Assembly (NCBI GenBank): GCA_963667375.1
Contig: OY763323.1
Span: forward strand, 3,100,001-3,164,000
Direction: 5' to 3'
DNA length: 64,000 bases
Source: G963556115 sp963667375
GTDB lineage: Bacteria; Planctomycetota; SZUA-567
Below, in pieces: positions 42,814-52,195 of this stretch. Position 1 is the stretch's first letter; every line of letters begins with the position of its first letter. A program made the position numbers and the translations under genes. The notes under the pieces are model-generated. The model saw nothing but the letters and a program-made list of their open reading frames with translations, had not been told where the DNA came from and did no database searches.

Positions 42814-42834
42814 AAACCACATCTTATACAGTAT

Positions 42835-42871
42835 ACTATCAAGCTGCGTTTTTAAGACGCAGCCTGATAGT
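42835..42871 (+). terminator. hairpin after the PPC/DUF296 gene
   Basis: Stem ACTATCA plus CTGCGT pairing with ACGCAG plus TGATAGT, with small internal mismatches. The T tract (TTATTT) is short. Confidence 0.6.
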
Positions 42872-43034
42872 TATTTAAAATTTATTATCAACAGTTTACA
42901 AACCAGCCATAAACTCCACACCCAAGAATAACAATCCTCTAACTTGCATTCATGCGATATCCAATACAATATATAAAGGTTATATGATCCTGAGAATATT
43001 GAATATAATACATTTCCTTTACTGAGGACACCCC

Positions 43035-45311
43035 ATGAAAATTAAACATAAACTAATCACCTCCCATCTGCTGCTAATGGTTCTGCCACTGCTCCTGCTT
43101 TCAGCTGCTACCTTTTATACAATAGATAGTATTTTTGCGGAAGTATCAGCTGAAACCATAGATGACCTGAATAGTGAAGCTGTCACCACTCTGACAAACA
43201 CCGGCAAACTCAAAGCCGAAAGATTAAATGATTATCTTTTCAGCCAGCAGCTGACACTTGAAACCCTCGCCAATTCTGAAGGCGTGAAGAATGCCTTTGA
43301 TAAACTTCTTTCCTATCAGAACTCCCATGAAATAACCCCTGAAACAGACTACATTATTGATAGTAAAGAATACCGCAATATCTGGGCTCATATTAAATCA
43401 AACTTCAAAAACTATGTGAGTGAAGACAAGTACAACTGGTATGACGTCTTTATAATCAGCAAGAATAACGGCCAGATAATGTATACTCAGAAACGGGAGT
43501 CAGATCTGGGACAAAGCCTGCTGCACGGCAGCCTCAAGACTGAAGGAATCGGAAAACTGTACGCCAAGATTCTAAACAGCCAGCAAACAGAGTTCATTGA
43601 TTTCAGTCCCTACTCACCCTCAGGAAATATCCCCGCCGCCTTTATCGGCTGCCCGATATTCTCCAACCATGTTTTTCAGGGCATTCTGGCCTTACAATTG
43701 CCGATTGAAAAGATTAACAGTATAATGCAAGGTAACGCCGGGCTTGGGAAAACCGGTGACAGCTATCTGGTTGGAGCTGATCTTAAACTCCGCTCAACTC
43801 CCAGACACAATAACCATGAAGCACTCACTATCAGCAGCTCATTCAAAGATAATATTTTGTTTGATTCCGAGAAAACCCGTAACGCTCTTACCGGTAAGAC
43901 CGCAACTATACTCAATGCTGACACCGTAAAAACCGGCACCACTGTCTTCTCAAACTACCGTCCTTTCACCTTTCTAGGAGTGACCTGGGCACTTATAACC
44001 GAGATAGAACAAACAGAAATATTTCATACACTAAATCACTTTCAGGAGCATATCGCGGAAGGTATGAACTATATTCTGCTGCTTACTGCCGCAATGCTCC
44101 TGCTCTTTATCATTATTGGGATCTGCATTGTCTATATTATAGCTCACAAACTTTCAAATCCGATAACTCTGGTAGGAAGCTCTCTGCACAAGCTCTCCAC
44201 GCTCACGGCGCAGCTTTCCAATATAATGAAGAATAACCTGGCTACAGGTGACTGGAGCAAATTTATCAGCATTACAAATACTGACAGTCTGCGTGAAGAC
44301 ATTGACAGATTCGCGGCAGCTAAAGATGAGATCGGACAAATGTGTTCCGCAACTCTTGAGATTCTTGATAAAACCCAGGAGTCGGCACTCTCGACAAACA
44401 TCTGTATTCGCCAGATGAATCATACTATCGAGAATGTACACACCACCGTTCTGGAGGTTTCATCCGGATCCGCGCAGGTATCTGCAGCCTCACAGGAACT
44501 CTCTGAAGGAGCGATAAGTTCATCTTCGGCAATGGAACAGATCAACGCCACCATGACCGAAATTGAATCACAGACTGTAGCCAATGCCGAAAACTCCGCG
44601 CACGCCAGCGAACTATCCAGAACCGCTACTACCGCAGCGCTCGAAAGCAGGGATAAAATGGCAGAAATGTGCACAGCCATGGAGAGTATAAACCGGAACT
44701 CCGAAGAGACCAGAAAGATTATAAAAACTATTGATGATATAGCGTTTCAAACAAATCTTCTCGCTCTCAATGCGGCTGTCGAAGCGGCGCGTGCCGGAAA
44801 CTACGGAAAGGGATTTGCGGTGGTTGCCGAAGAAGTGCGAAATCTCGCTACCCGCAGTGCCAATGCCTCACGTGAGACCGCAAAACTCATTGACAAAAGC
44901 TACTCTGAGGTTCAGCACGGATTGGAAATATCGCATGCGTCAGAGAAAATACTCGACAAAGTTTCGGATAATATCATCCGTACTGCCGACCTTATGAAAC
45001 AGGTTACCTCCGCCTCAAACGAACAAGCTCAGGCGATAAAGGAAATCAACCTTTCACTCGCACAGATTGACGGAATAACCCAGCAGAATGCCGTAAAGGC
45101 CGAAGAGACGGCGAGCGCCTCCGAACAAATGACAACACAGGCGGAGGAACTCCGTCAGCAAATAGATAACTTTATACTTGCGGAGAATACAGATTATGAT
45201 CCTGATATTGCCGAGGATAAATATAAATTTAATACTTTAACGCCCATTATGAACCAGCTGCTTCCATCCTGCAATGCTGCAGAACATCTGATACTCGCTC
45301 CCACCGTTTAA
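43035..45311 (+). CDS. methyl-accepting chemotaxis protein
   Basis: Chemoreceptor of 758 residues. TM1 at about 8-28, a dCache-like extracytoplasmic sensor (30-340), TM2 at about 345-370 (YILLLTAAMLLLFIIIGICIVY), a HAMP-like segment, and a cytoplasmic signalling hairpin with the tip IDDIAFQTNLLALNAAVEAARAGNYGKGFAVVAEEVRNLA near 570-610. It should signal to CheA/CheW, so the organism is probably motile or uses chemosensory regulation; no che genes here. No typical C-terminal CheR-tether pentapeptide. Ligand unknown. Confidence 0.93.
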   Translation: MKIKHKLITSHLLLMVLPLLLLSAATFYTIDSIFAEVSAETIDDLNSEAVTTLTNTGKLKAERLNDYLFSQQLTLETLANSEGVKNAFDKLLSYQNSHEITPETDYIIDSKEYRNIWAHIKSNFKNYVSEDKYNWYDVFIISKNNGQIMYTQKRESDLGQSLLHGSLKTEGIGKLYAKILNSQQTEFIDFSPYSPSGNIPAAFIGCPIFSNHVFQGILALQLPIEKINSIMQGNAGLGKTGDSYLVGADLKLRSTPRHNNHEALTISSSFKDNILFDSEKTRNALTGKTATILNADTVKTGTTVFSNYRPFTFLGVTWALITEIEQTEIFHTLNHFQEHIAEGMNYILLLTAAMLLLFIIIGICIVYIIAHKLSNPITLVGSSLHKLSTLTAQLSNIMKNNLATGDWSKFISITNTDSLREDIDRFAAAKDEIGQMCSATLEILDKTQESALSTNICIRQMNHTIENVHTTVLEVSSGSAQVSAASQELSEGAISSSSAMEQINATMTEIESQTVANAENSAHASELSRTATTAALESRDKMAEMCTAMESINRNSEETRKIIKTIDDIAFQTNLLALNAAVEAARAGNYGKGFAVVAEEVRNLATRSANASRETAKLIDKSYSEVQHGLEISHASEKILDKVSDNIIRTADLMKQVTSASNEQAQAIKEINLSLAQIDGITQQNAVKAEETASASEQMTTQAEELRQQIDNFILAENTDYDPDIAEDKYKFNTLTPIMNQLLPSCNAAEHLILAPTV

Positions 45312-45368
45312 TCAGAGGATACACAAGTAACATAATTTCAAGAAGCTGCAGCAGACCAGCCGGTAAAA

Positions 45369-45770
45369 CTACAGTTGTACTTTTCTGCGTGCTACTTTCA
45401 ACTCTGACCGGATACGTTTGTTTTTCAGTCGCCGTTTTTTCGCCCCATGCGTAGGAGAGGTATTAACCCTCTTCTTAGGACGAACAATAGCCTCGGAAAG
45501 TATATCACTCAACCTGGTAAGAGCAAGATTACGGTTATAGGCCTGACTTCTGCTATCCTCAACTGCTAGTCGGAGAATCCCATCGGCAGATATACGGTTG
45601 CGCAATCTGGTTTTAATGAGCACTTTTTCAGCAGCAGAAAAAACACTGGAACTGTCTACAACAAAGCAGATAACAGCTCGTGTAGCAGCCTTATTCACAT
45701 GCTGCCCACCCGCTCCGGTTGAATGTGAAAATTCAAACCAGATTTCACGCTCAATTCGACTCTTAAGCAT
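45369..45770 (-). CDS. arfB: ArfB/YaeJ-type peptidyl-tRNA hydrolase
   Basis: Ribosome-rescue release factor of 133 residues. MLKSRIEREIWFEFSHSTGAGGQHVNK carries the GGQ motif that hydrolyses peptidyl-tRNA, and the basic C-terminal tail (PTHGAKKRRLKNKRIRSELKVARRK) is the part that enters the empty mRNA channel. Start at 45770 matches the family; an ATG 12 codons upstream has no binding site. Convergent with the chemoreceptor gene. Confidence 0.9.
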   Translation of the reverse strand: MLKSRIEREIWFEFSHSTGAGGQHVNKAATRAVICFVVDSSSVFSAAEKVLIKTRLRNRISADGILRLAVEDSRSQAYNRNLALTRLSDILSEAIVRPKKRVNTSPTHGAKKRRLKNKRIRSELKVARRKVQL

Positions 45771-45914
45771 AATAACTTGCCTCAGCGGTTTATACCGCAA
45801 AATCATTAAAACGCCACACCATAATCAACAACGGACACATCCGGTCAATTAATTATACTGTCTTTCAGCCAAAAGCCCAACTATTTTTATACCCTGCAAC
45901 CATACAAAATAAAA

Positions 45915-45938
45915 CAGGCACGCCCGTAAGCGTGCCTG
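45915..45938 (-). terminator. terminator of the pyruvate:ferredoxin oxidoreductase gene
   Basis: Nine-pair stem CAGGCACGC / GCGTGCCTG, six-base loop, followed on the minus strand by TTTTATTTTG. Confidence 0.88.
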
Positions 45939-45971
45939 AATACTAATATAACACTCATGCAATGAACATTA

Positions 45972-48900
45972 TTAGTTCATATCAAGTTCAGCAAGTTTCT
46001 GGTAAAGCTTCTCACGAAGAGTTACCTGAGTCTGACCGTAGTCGAGCAGTGAGTTAGAACGATCAGGGTTGACCTTGTTCAAACTCATGAAGCGGTTCTC
46101 AGTAAGAGCGAAGTCCTTATAGCTGATAGTAGAAGGCTTACTGTCAAGAGTAAGTGGATTCTTACCTTCAGCGATCTTACGTGGATCGAAACGATACAGC
46201 TGCCAGAAACCAGAATCAACTGCCTTTTTCTGCTGAGCAAGACCATTACAGTGTGGTGGGTTCATTGGAATACCCTGAGCGATACAGTGGCTGTAGCAGA
46301 TAATGAGTGATGGGCCATCATAGCTTTCAGCTTCCATGAACGCCTTTACCACCTGATTATCATTTGCACCCATTGCACACTGAGCAACATAGATATTACC
46401 ATAAGTCATCGCAATCATACCCAAGTCCTTCTTAGGAAGATCACGACCCTTGGCAGCAAACTTGGCAACAGCACCGGTTGGAGTAGCCTTTGACATCTGA
46501 CCACCTGTGTTAGAATAAACACCAGTATCCATTACAAGTACGTTTACATTCTTACCACTGGCAAGAACGTGGTCAAGACCACCGTAACCGATATCATAAG
46601 CCCAGCCATCACCACCGACGATCCAGACGCTCTTCTTAACCAGATAATCAGCGAGAGTAAAGAGCTGTTTAGCCTTTGGATCAGCATTGCCTTCAAGTTT
46701 AGCCTTTACCTCAGCAACACGTGCTCTCTGAGCTTCTACATCAGCCTGAGTTACCTGAGTAGCATTGAGAATAGCATTCTTGATTTCATCACCGAAGAGT
46801 GGGCAATCCTTCAGAAGTTCACCAGCATATTCCTTGAATTTATCGCGGGTCAGTGCAAAACCAAAACCGAATTCCGCATTATCTTCGAACAGACTGTTTG
46901 ACCATGCAGGACCACGACCGTTAGCGTCTGTAGTGAATGGAGTAGTTGGGAGGTTACCACCATAGATTGATGAACAGCCGGTTGCATTCGCAACGATCAT
47001 TCTGTCACCGAAGAGCTGAGTAGCCAGCTTGTAGTATGGAGTTTCACCACAACCTGCACAGCTGCCGCTGAACTCGAAGAGTGGCTTACGCAGCTGAGAG
47101 CCCTTGACTGTATCCATTGATACCTTATCAAGTCCAAGCTCAGGAATAGAGAGGAAGAAGTCAACATTCTTCTTCTCGGTCTGACGCATCTCTTCAGTCT
47201 TGAAGGTCATGTTAATAGCCTTCTTGCTTGCATCATCCTTGCTCTTAACCGGACATACATTTACACACTGACCACAGCCGGTACAATCTTCAGCGAAGCA
47301 CTGAACAGTAGCCTTCATACCTTCGTACTGCTTGGTCTTGGCATCAGCAACTTTGAACGCTGCTGGAGCCTTGGCCGCAACATCAGTATCATAGATCTTC
47401 ATACGGATGGCAGCGTGTGGGCAGACGAGAGAACATTTACCGCACTGGATACACAGATCAGATTCCCATACTGGGATATCACGGGCAATATTACGCTTCT
47501 CGTACTGAGTAGTTGCAACCGGGAAAGTACCGTCGACTGGCATCTTACTTACAGGGATATCATCACCGCGCTGGGCCATGATCTCTGAAGTGACTTCCTT
47601 GATGAAGTCATTGTCTGGAGTAGAACCGAGGATTGGAGGACGTGGTGAGCCAGTTACGGACTTACCAGCATAATCAACCTGGAACAGTTCAGCAACAGAA
47701 CCGTCGATAGCATCATAGTTCTTCTGAACAACCTCTTCACCCTTCTTACCGTAAGCTTTCTTGGCAGCATACTTGATAAGTTTGATTGATTCATCCTTGT
47801 CAAGAACACCGGAAATATAGAAGAAACAGGTCTGCATAACAGTGTTGATACGAACACCCATACCAGTCTTCTGAGCAACAGTACCAGCGTCAATAACATA
47901 GAACTTGAGTTCTTTATTGATAATATCTTCCTGAACTTCCTTTGGAAGGTGTTCCCAAACTTCATCCTTTGAGTATGGGCTGTTGAGCAGGAAGGTAGCA
48001 CCCTTTACTGCGTTCTTCAGCATATCATACTTCTCAAGGAAAGGCCACTGGTGACAAGCAATAAAGTTAGCCTGACGGATAAGGTAAGTACTCATGATTG
48101 GGTCTTTACCAAAACGCAGGTGAGAAACTGTCAATGAACCAGCCTTCTTTGAGTCATATACGAAATAACCCTGAGCGTAGTTATCAGTATTATCAGCGAT
48201 AATCTTGATTGAGTTCTTGTTAGCACCAACAGTACCGTCTGAACCGAGACCGTAGAACATGCAGCGGGTAACAGAACTTGGCTCAATATCAATTTCATGA
48301 TCATAATCAATACTGGTATTGGTAATATCATCATTGATACCGACTGTAAAGTGATTCTTTGGAGCCTTTTTGCTGAGGTTATCAAAGATACCCTTAACCA
48401 TAGCAGGAGTGAATTCCTTGCTGGACAGACCGTAACGACCGCCGACAACGAGTGGCCAGTTTCCGCCGAAGAGACTGCTGTCTTCCTGCATAGCTTCACC
48501 AAATGCTGTACGTACGTCAGTATACAGAGGTTCACCGAGAGAGCCAGGCTCTTTAGTACGGTCAAGCACTGCGAAATGACGGGCAGTTTTAGGTAGAGCT
48601 GCAATAAAGTGCTTAGTACTCCATGGACGGTACAGACGAATCTGAAGCAAGCCCCATTTCTCGCCTTTCTCTGCCCAGTGAATAACCGCTTCTTTAGCAG
48701 TTTCAGCACCAGAACCCATAAGAATAATTACATTCTCAGCATCTTCTGCACCGAAGTAATCAAAGAGTTTGTACTGACGGCCAATCTGCTTGGCGAATGC
48801 GTTCATTGCATCCTCAACAATACCTGGAGTCTTGTCATAGAATGGGTTTGAAGCTTCCAGACTCTGGAAATAAACGTCAGGGTTCTGAGCAGTACCACGG

Positions 48901-49544
48901 ATGAAAGGTCTGTCTGGGTTCAGACCGCGAGCGCGGTGAGCCAGGACATCCTCATCATCAATAAGTGCTCTAACATCTGCTTCATCAAGTACTTCAATCT
49001 TCTGAACTTCGTGAGAAGTACGGAAGCCATCAAAGAAGTGCAGGAAAGGAACACGAGCCTTGAGCGTAGCCATCTGTGCAATCATTGCCATATCGTGAGC
49101 TTCCTGTACTGAATTTGAAGCCAGCATAGCAAAACCGGTCGCACGGCAGTCCATCACGTCAGCATGGTCGCCGAAGATTGAAAGAGCATGATTTGCAAGT
49201 GAACGGGCAGAAACATGGAATACTGTGCTTGTCAGCTCACCAGCGATTTTGTGCATGTTAGGAATCATTAGGAGCAGACCCTGAGATGCAGTAAATGTAG
49301 TGGTCATCGCACCAGCCTGTAAAGCACCGTGTACAGAACCGGAAGCACCGCCTTCACTCTGAAGCTCACTGATCAGCGGTATAGTACCCCAGATATTTTT
49401 CTTACCTGCGGCGGAAAAAGCATCACTCCATTCACCCATTGGTGAAGATGGGGTAATTGGATAAATCGCAATCACCTCATTGGTTGCATGAGCGATACGT
49501 GCGACAGCTTCATTGCCATCCATAGGAATCATTTGACGCGCCAT
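45972..49544 (-). CDS. nifJ: pyruvate:ferredoxin (flavodoxin) oxidoreductase
   Basis: Single-chain PFOR of 1190 residues: oxidative decarboxylation of pyruvate to acetyl-CoA with electrons to ferredoxin. Domain I-III with GNEAVARIAHATNEVIAIYPITPSSPMGEW, EGGASGSVHGALQAGA; domain V has two 4Fe-4S sites, CIQCGKCSLVCPH and CTGCGQCVNVCP; domain VI has GSCAGCGETPYYKL, ATGCSSIYGGN and the TPP motif GGDGWAYDIGYGGLDHV. All usual Cys ligands appear present. GAGGAGG gives a strong ribosome-binding site. The gene name is inherited from nitrogen fixation relatives and does not imply N2 fixation. A key marker of anaerobic metabolism. Confidence 0.96.
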   Translation of the reverse strand: MARQMIPMDGNEAVARIAHATNEVIAIYPITPSSPMGEWSDAFSAAGKKNIWGTIPLISELQSEGGASGSVHGALQAGAMTTTFTASQGLLLMIPNMHKIAGELTSTVFHVSARSLANHALSIFGDHADVMDCRATGFAMLASNSVQEAHDMAMIAQMATLKARVPFLHFFDGFRTSHEVQKIEVLDEADVRALIDDEDVLAHRARGLNPDRPFIRGTAQNPDVYFQSLEASNPFYDKTPGIVEDAMNAFAKQIGRQYKLFDYFGAEDAENVIILMGSGAETAKEAVIHWAEKGEKWGLLQIRLYRPWSTKHFIAALPKTARHFAVLDRTKEPGSLGEPLYTDVRTAFGEAMQEDSSLFGGNWPLVVGGRYGLSSKEFTPAMVKGIFDNLSKKAPKNHFTVGINDDITNTSIDYDHEIDIEPSSVTRCMFYGLGSDGTVGANKNSIKIIADNTDNYAQGYFVYDSKKAGSLTVSHLRFGKDPIMSTYLIRQANFIACHQWPFLEKYDMLKNAVKGATFLLNSPYSKDEVWEHLPKEVQEDIINKELKFYVIDAGTVAQKTGMGVRINTVMQTCFFYISGVLDKDESIKLIKYAAKKAYGKKGEEVVQKNYDAIDGSVAELFQVDYAGKSVTGSPRPPILGSTPDNDFIKEVTSEIMAQRGDDIPVSKMPVDGTFPVATTQYEKRNIARDIPVWESDLCIQCGKCSLVCPHAAIRMKIYDTDVAAKAPAAFKVADAKTKQYEGMKATVQCFAEDCTGCGQCVNVCPVKSKDDASKKAINMTFKTEEMRQTEKKNVDFFLSIPELGLDKVSMDTVKGSQLRKPLFEFSGSCAGCGETPYYKLATQLFGDRMIVANATGCSSIYGGNLPTTPFTTDANGRGPAWSNSLFEDNAEFGFGFALTRDKFKEYAGELLKDCPLFGDEIKNAILNATQVTQADVEAQRARVAEVKAKLEGNADPKAKQLFTLADYLVKKSVWIVGGDGWAYDIGYGGLDHVLASGKNVNVLVMDTGVYSNTGGQMSKATPTGAVAKFAAKGRDLPKKDLGMIAMTYGNIYVAQCAMGANDNQVVKAFMEAESYDGPSLIICYSHCIAQGIPMNPPHCNGLAQQKKAVDSGFWQLYRFDPRKIAEGKNPLTLDSKPSTISYKDFALTENRFMSLNKVNPDRSNSLLDYGQTQVTLREKLYQKLAELDMN

Positions 49545-50097
49545 AATACCTCCTCATAAAATTAGAAATAAATAGTTACCACGACTATTAAGTAAAAAGT
49601 TCACAATATCAAATTGCTAAATAATTTCCAAGTATCAACTTTTAACGAATACAGAATCAACAAAACCGTCAGGATTTATCGAAACTACGTTTTATTCTCG
49701 CACATAAGCAATCCTTTGTCAATAAGTTTATCAAGATTACTCCCACAAAGACCATACTAATGATAAACGTAACCTGCTATTAACAAAGCAGTAACAGAAT
49801 TCAAAACACCGCCCCGGTATAAGAGAAATATTTCTCGATCTATTTACGCCGAAAATATTACAATTATGTATAAAACACAAAATTCTAGACAAAATAGTAA
49901 AATTTACATTTTTATCGTCAATTTAGCAATTTTAACCCAGCTATTAATATTATAAATAGCTAACACCAAAAATACAGGAATAAAAAGTTACGCTGTTACT
50001 TTTCCAGCTTAAGGCGATTAACCCATTGCTAAGACAAGTTAGACTGCATTCGTAATAACTTTTAATAACTTAATACAACCATAACAAAGGAAGACAT
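49545..50097. other. intergenic region between divergent nifJ and NapH-like genes
   Basis: A 553-base AT-rich gap. A possible nifJ promoter is on the minus strand (separate entry). A perfect palindrome GAGAAATATTTCTC at 49823-49836 and an imperfect one with arms AGCTATT/AATAGCT (49939-49945, 49955-49961) are candidate operators. Only half-sites resembling Rex (TTCACAA) are seen. No RNA gene recognised. Confidence 0.6.
49694..49722 (-). promoter_or_regulatory. possible nifJ promoter
   Basis: On the minus strand, TTGACA (49722-49717), 17-base spacer, GAGAAT (49699-49694; four of six matches to TATAAT). It would give a leader of about 140 bases. Confidence 0.35.
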
Positions 50098-50805
50098 ATG
50101 CTAAACAAAATCTATAAGTTCAGAATCATTATACAATTAATAATCCTGGGACTCTGGGGAACAGGACTGTTTTATATCTTTCGCCCCATAACCCCGGTCT
50201 TTCTGATTGGTGCCCTAATTTTCGGTAACTTTTTCTGTGGCTGGATTTGTCCTTTCGGTACCGCCCAAATGCTCTTTGCCAAATTTGGCCGTATTTTTAT
50301 CTCAAGAAGCTTCAAAATGCCTCAGTATTTACAAAAATATCTAAAATACAGCAGATACCTGCTCTTTCTGCTCATTATATTCAAATTACTGCCAAGCTCA
50401 GTAAACGACATCAATGGCTTCAGAAGTTTTATGCACCTTGCAAATGCGATATTAAATAGCACCTTCACCGTGACTGCCGCCTACATCATTATGCTCAGTT
50501 ATCTACTGATTGCCATGTTTTTTGAACGCCCATTCTGTAACTATCTGTGTGGAGAAGGAGTAAAATACGGCCTGGCGAATATCACCAGAATCTTCTCGAT
50601 CAAACGCGATGCGAATAATTGCATCAATTGCAAAAAATGCGACAGTGCCTGTCCTATGAATATCGAAATCTCACAAAACAATCGTATTCGCGATATTCAA
50701 TGTATAAACTGTATGGCATGTCTCTCTTCCTGCCCCAAGCCTGGCACCCTTAGCTATAAATATGTGGGCTGGAAGCGCAGCAAAGATCAACAAAATACCA
50801 AATAA
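50098..50805 (+). CDS. NapH/CcoG-like membrane 4Fe-4S protein
   Basis: Protein of 235 residues. Four hydrophobic segments carry the WICPFGTAQ/ CGWICPFG motif and FCNYLCGEGVKYG near residue 165, both typical of the NapH/NosR/PceC polyferredoxin membrane family. The C-terminus has two 4Fe-4S motifs, CINCKKCDSACPMN and CINCMACLSSCPK. It should move electrons between the quinone pool or membrane and a periplasmic or cytoplasmic partner. No nap or nos enzyme is nearby; it faces away from nifJ, which may be coincidental or reflect shared redox regulation. Confidence 0.85.
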   Translation: MLNKIYKFRIIIQLIILGLWGTGLFYIFRPITPVFLIGALIFGNFFCGWICPFGTAQMLFAKFGRIFISRSFKMPQYLQKYLKYSRYLLFLLIIFKLLPSSVNDINGFRSFMHLANAILNSTFTVTAAYIIMLSYLLIAMFFERPFCNYLCGEGVKYGLANITRIFSIKRDANNCINCKKCDSACPMNIEISQNNRIRDIQCINCMACLSSCPKPGTLSYKYVGWKRSKDQQNTK

Positions 50806-50824
50806 AATTCACCACAACAGTTAT

Positions 50825-50860
50825 AATTAAACGCACCCCATTTACGAGGTGCGTTTAATT
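50825..50860. terminator. bidirectional terminator between the NapH-like and phoU genes
   Basis: Thirteen-pair perfect stem (50825-50837 with 50848-50860) with a ten-base loop; A-rich left flank and TTTAATT right flank. Confidence 0.88.
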
Positions 50861-50869
50861 AACAAAACC

Positions 50870-51784
50870 CTACTGTACTTTATCAGAATCCTCAGACACA
50901 TTTTTGGCTCTATGCCGTAATAATTTTTCTCTGGCTGCCATAGCTTTCTCGACAGCGCCACTTGCCTGTGCTTCAATAATTTCCCTGGATAGTATCACCG
51001 TCTTATCACGAGTTCTTTCAACTTCCTTTTTTATTTCTTCAATTTTAGGTGCAGATTCGATACTGCTGCGCTCTGCTTCTTCAAGCTCCTCGTCACTAAG
51101 ATTGACCGACTGGGATATGGTTATTGGATGATACTGATCAAGATGATGTTTTACAATATTACCTTCGGTAGCGTATATAACTTCTTCCGCAATATTAGCC
51201 GCCTGATCAGCTATACGCATAAGTGACTGTGCGATAAACAGTATATGACAGGAGCGTTCAATATTACGCGGTTCGGCACTCATAATCTCAACCAGCTGCC
51301 TGAAAATGAGGGACATTTCAGATTTGACAATCTGGCGCTCATCAATAATTTTCCAGGCCAGGGTCGAATCGTTCTCCAACAGCGCATTGATACTCTCACG
51401 TGTCATCTCACAGGCCTGATCAACCATTGGTATAAAATCAACCACCTGCGCCAGAATACTCTTCTCAACAATAAGAAAGAGCACATGCTCACAGATATGT
51501 GTCGCCTGATCACCAATACGCTCAAGATCGTTATTTATCTTGGCTGCAGACATAACAAACCTTGACTCACTCTTACTGAGCTTTCCACTATTTATCATGG
51601 TAAGACAATGACGATCAATGCATAATTCCATCTCATCAATTTCGCGGTCATACTCTATAACATAACAGGCCAATTCCTTGTCCCGGTCCAGAAGACTCAT
51701 TATTGCAGTTGAGATGGCGTATTCACACATCTCACCCATTGCGACCAGATTACTCTTAAGTTTATTCAGTTCTAACTGCGGCAT
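50870..51784 (-). CDS. phoU: PhoU-like phosphate regulator
   Basis: All-helical protein of 304 residues. Two PhoU repeats are seen (VAMGEMCEYAISTAIMSLLDRDKEL, VIEYDREIDEMELCID, NDLERIGDQATHICEHV; and IADQAANIAEEVIYATEG), each with an E/DxxxD-type metal motif. PhoU links phosphate transport (Pst) to PhoR signalling. It has about 80 extra C-terminal residues (from PITISQSVNLSDEELEEAERSS) that are charged and coiled-coil-like, longer than usual PhoU (about 220-240). No pst genes adjoin it. Confidence 0.86.
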   Translation of the reverse strand: MPQLELNKLKSNLVAMGEMCEYAISTAIMSLLDRDKELACYVIEYDREIDEMELCIDRHCLTMINSGKLSKSESRFVMSAAKINNDLERIGDQATHICEHVLFLIVEKSILAQVVDFIPMVDQACEMTRESINALLENDSTLAWKIIDERQIVKSEMSLIFRQLVEIMSAEPRNIERSCHILFIAQSLMRIADQAANIAEEVIYATEGNIVKHHLDQYHPITISQSVNLSDEELEEAERSSIESAPKIEEIKKEVERTRDKTVILSREIIEAQASGAVEKAMAAREKLLRHRAKNVSEDSDKVQ

Positions 51785-51833
51785 TTAAACGTCCTTATAA
51801 TGCTCCTGATACAATAACAAACAAACATAACAA

Positions 51834-52109
51834 TTATTTATCAAAAAAGAGATAGCAATGGCAGTGACCATTCTCCTGAATCTCTTTCTCATGATATTCA
51901 CACGGGCAGATAATCTTTTTATCAACCTCTTCATTACCGGTAACCAGCCTGCATGGACAGTAATATGCCCCTTTTGATTCCTTGATTTTCTGCATCCCTT
52001 TGATAACCTTTTCAAGAATATCAGTATCAGGATTTAATTTATACCCTTTTTTTTCGGCATAAAATTTCATTGTTTCATAAAGCAATTCTTCTTCAGCAGT
52101 CAAATTCAC
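51834..52109 (-). CDS. ferredoxin:thioredoxin reductase catalytic-subunit-like protein
   Basis: Protein of 91 residues. The Cys pattern YYCPCRLVTG, IICPCEYH and GHCHCYLF equals the CPCx16CPCx8CHC arrangement of FTRc, with a 4Fe-4S cluster next to a redox-active disulfide. It should pass electrons from ferredoxin to a thioredoxin. The variable FTR partner is a plant/cyanobacterial feature; many anaerobes have FTRc alone. Start is GTG at 52109 with GGAG nine bases upstream; a TTG start at 52127 would overlap that site. Confidence 0.85.
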   Translation of the reverse strand: MNLTAEEELLYETMKFYAEKKGYKLNPDTDILEKVIKGMQKIKESKGAYYCPCRLVTGNEEVDKKIICPCEYHEKEIQENGHCHCYLFFDK

Positions 52110-52195
52110 AATTATTATCTCCAGCAAAACAGATTCAATAATACAATGATAATCCCTGAAACCATAAAAGTCAAGGGAAGTATTGAGTCCCCCGA

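Noticed and set aside
46569..46965. Plus-strand frames inside nifJ
   Set aside because: Antisense to the conserved 4Fe-4S and TPP region of PFOR.
45972..49544. Evidence for nitrogen fixation from nifJ
   Set aside because: The protein is a general PFOR; no nif structural genes are present.
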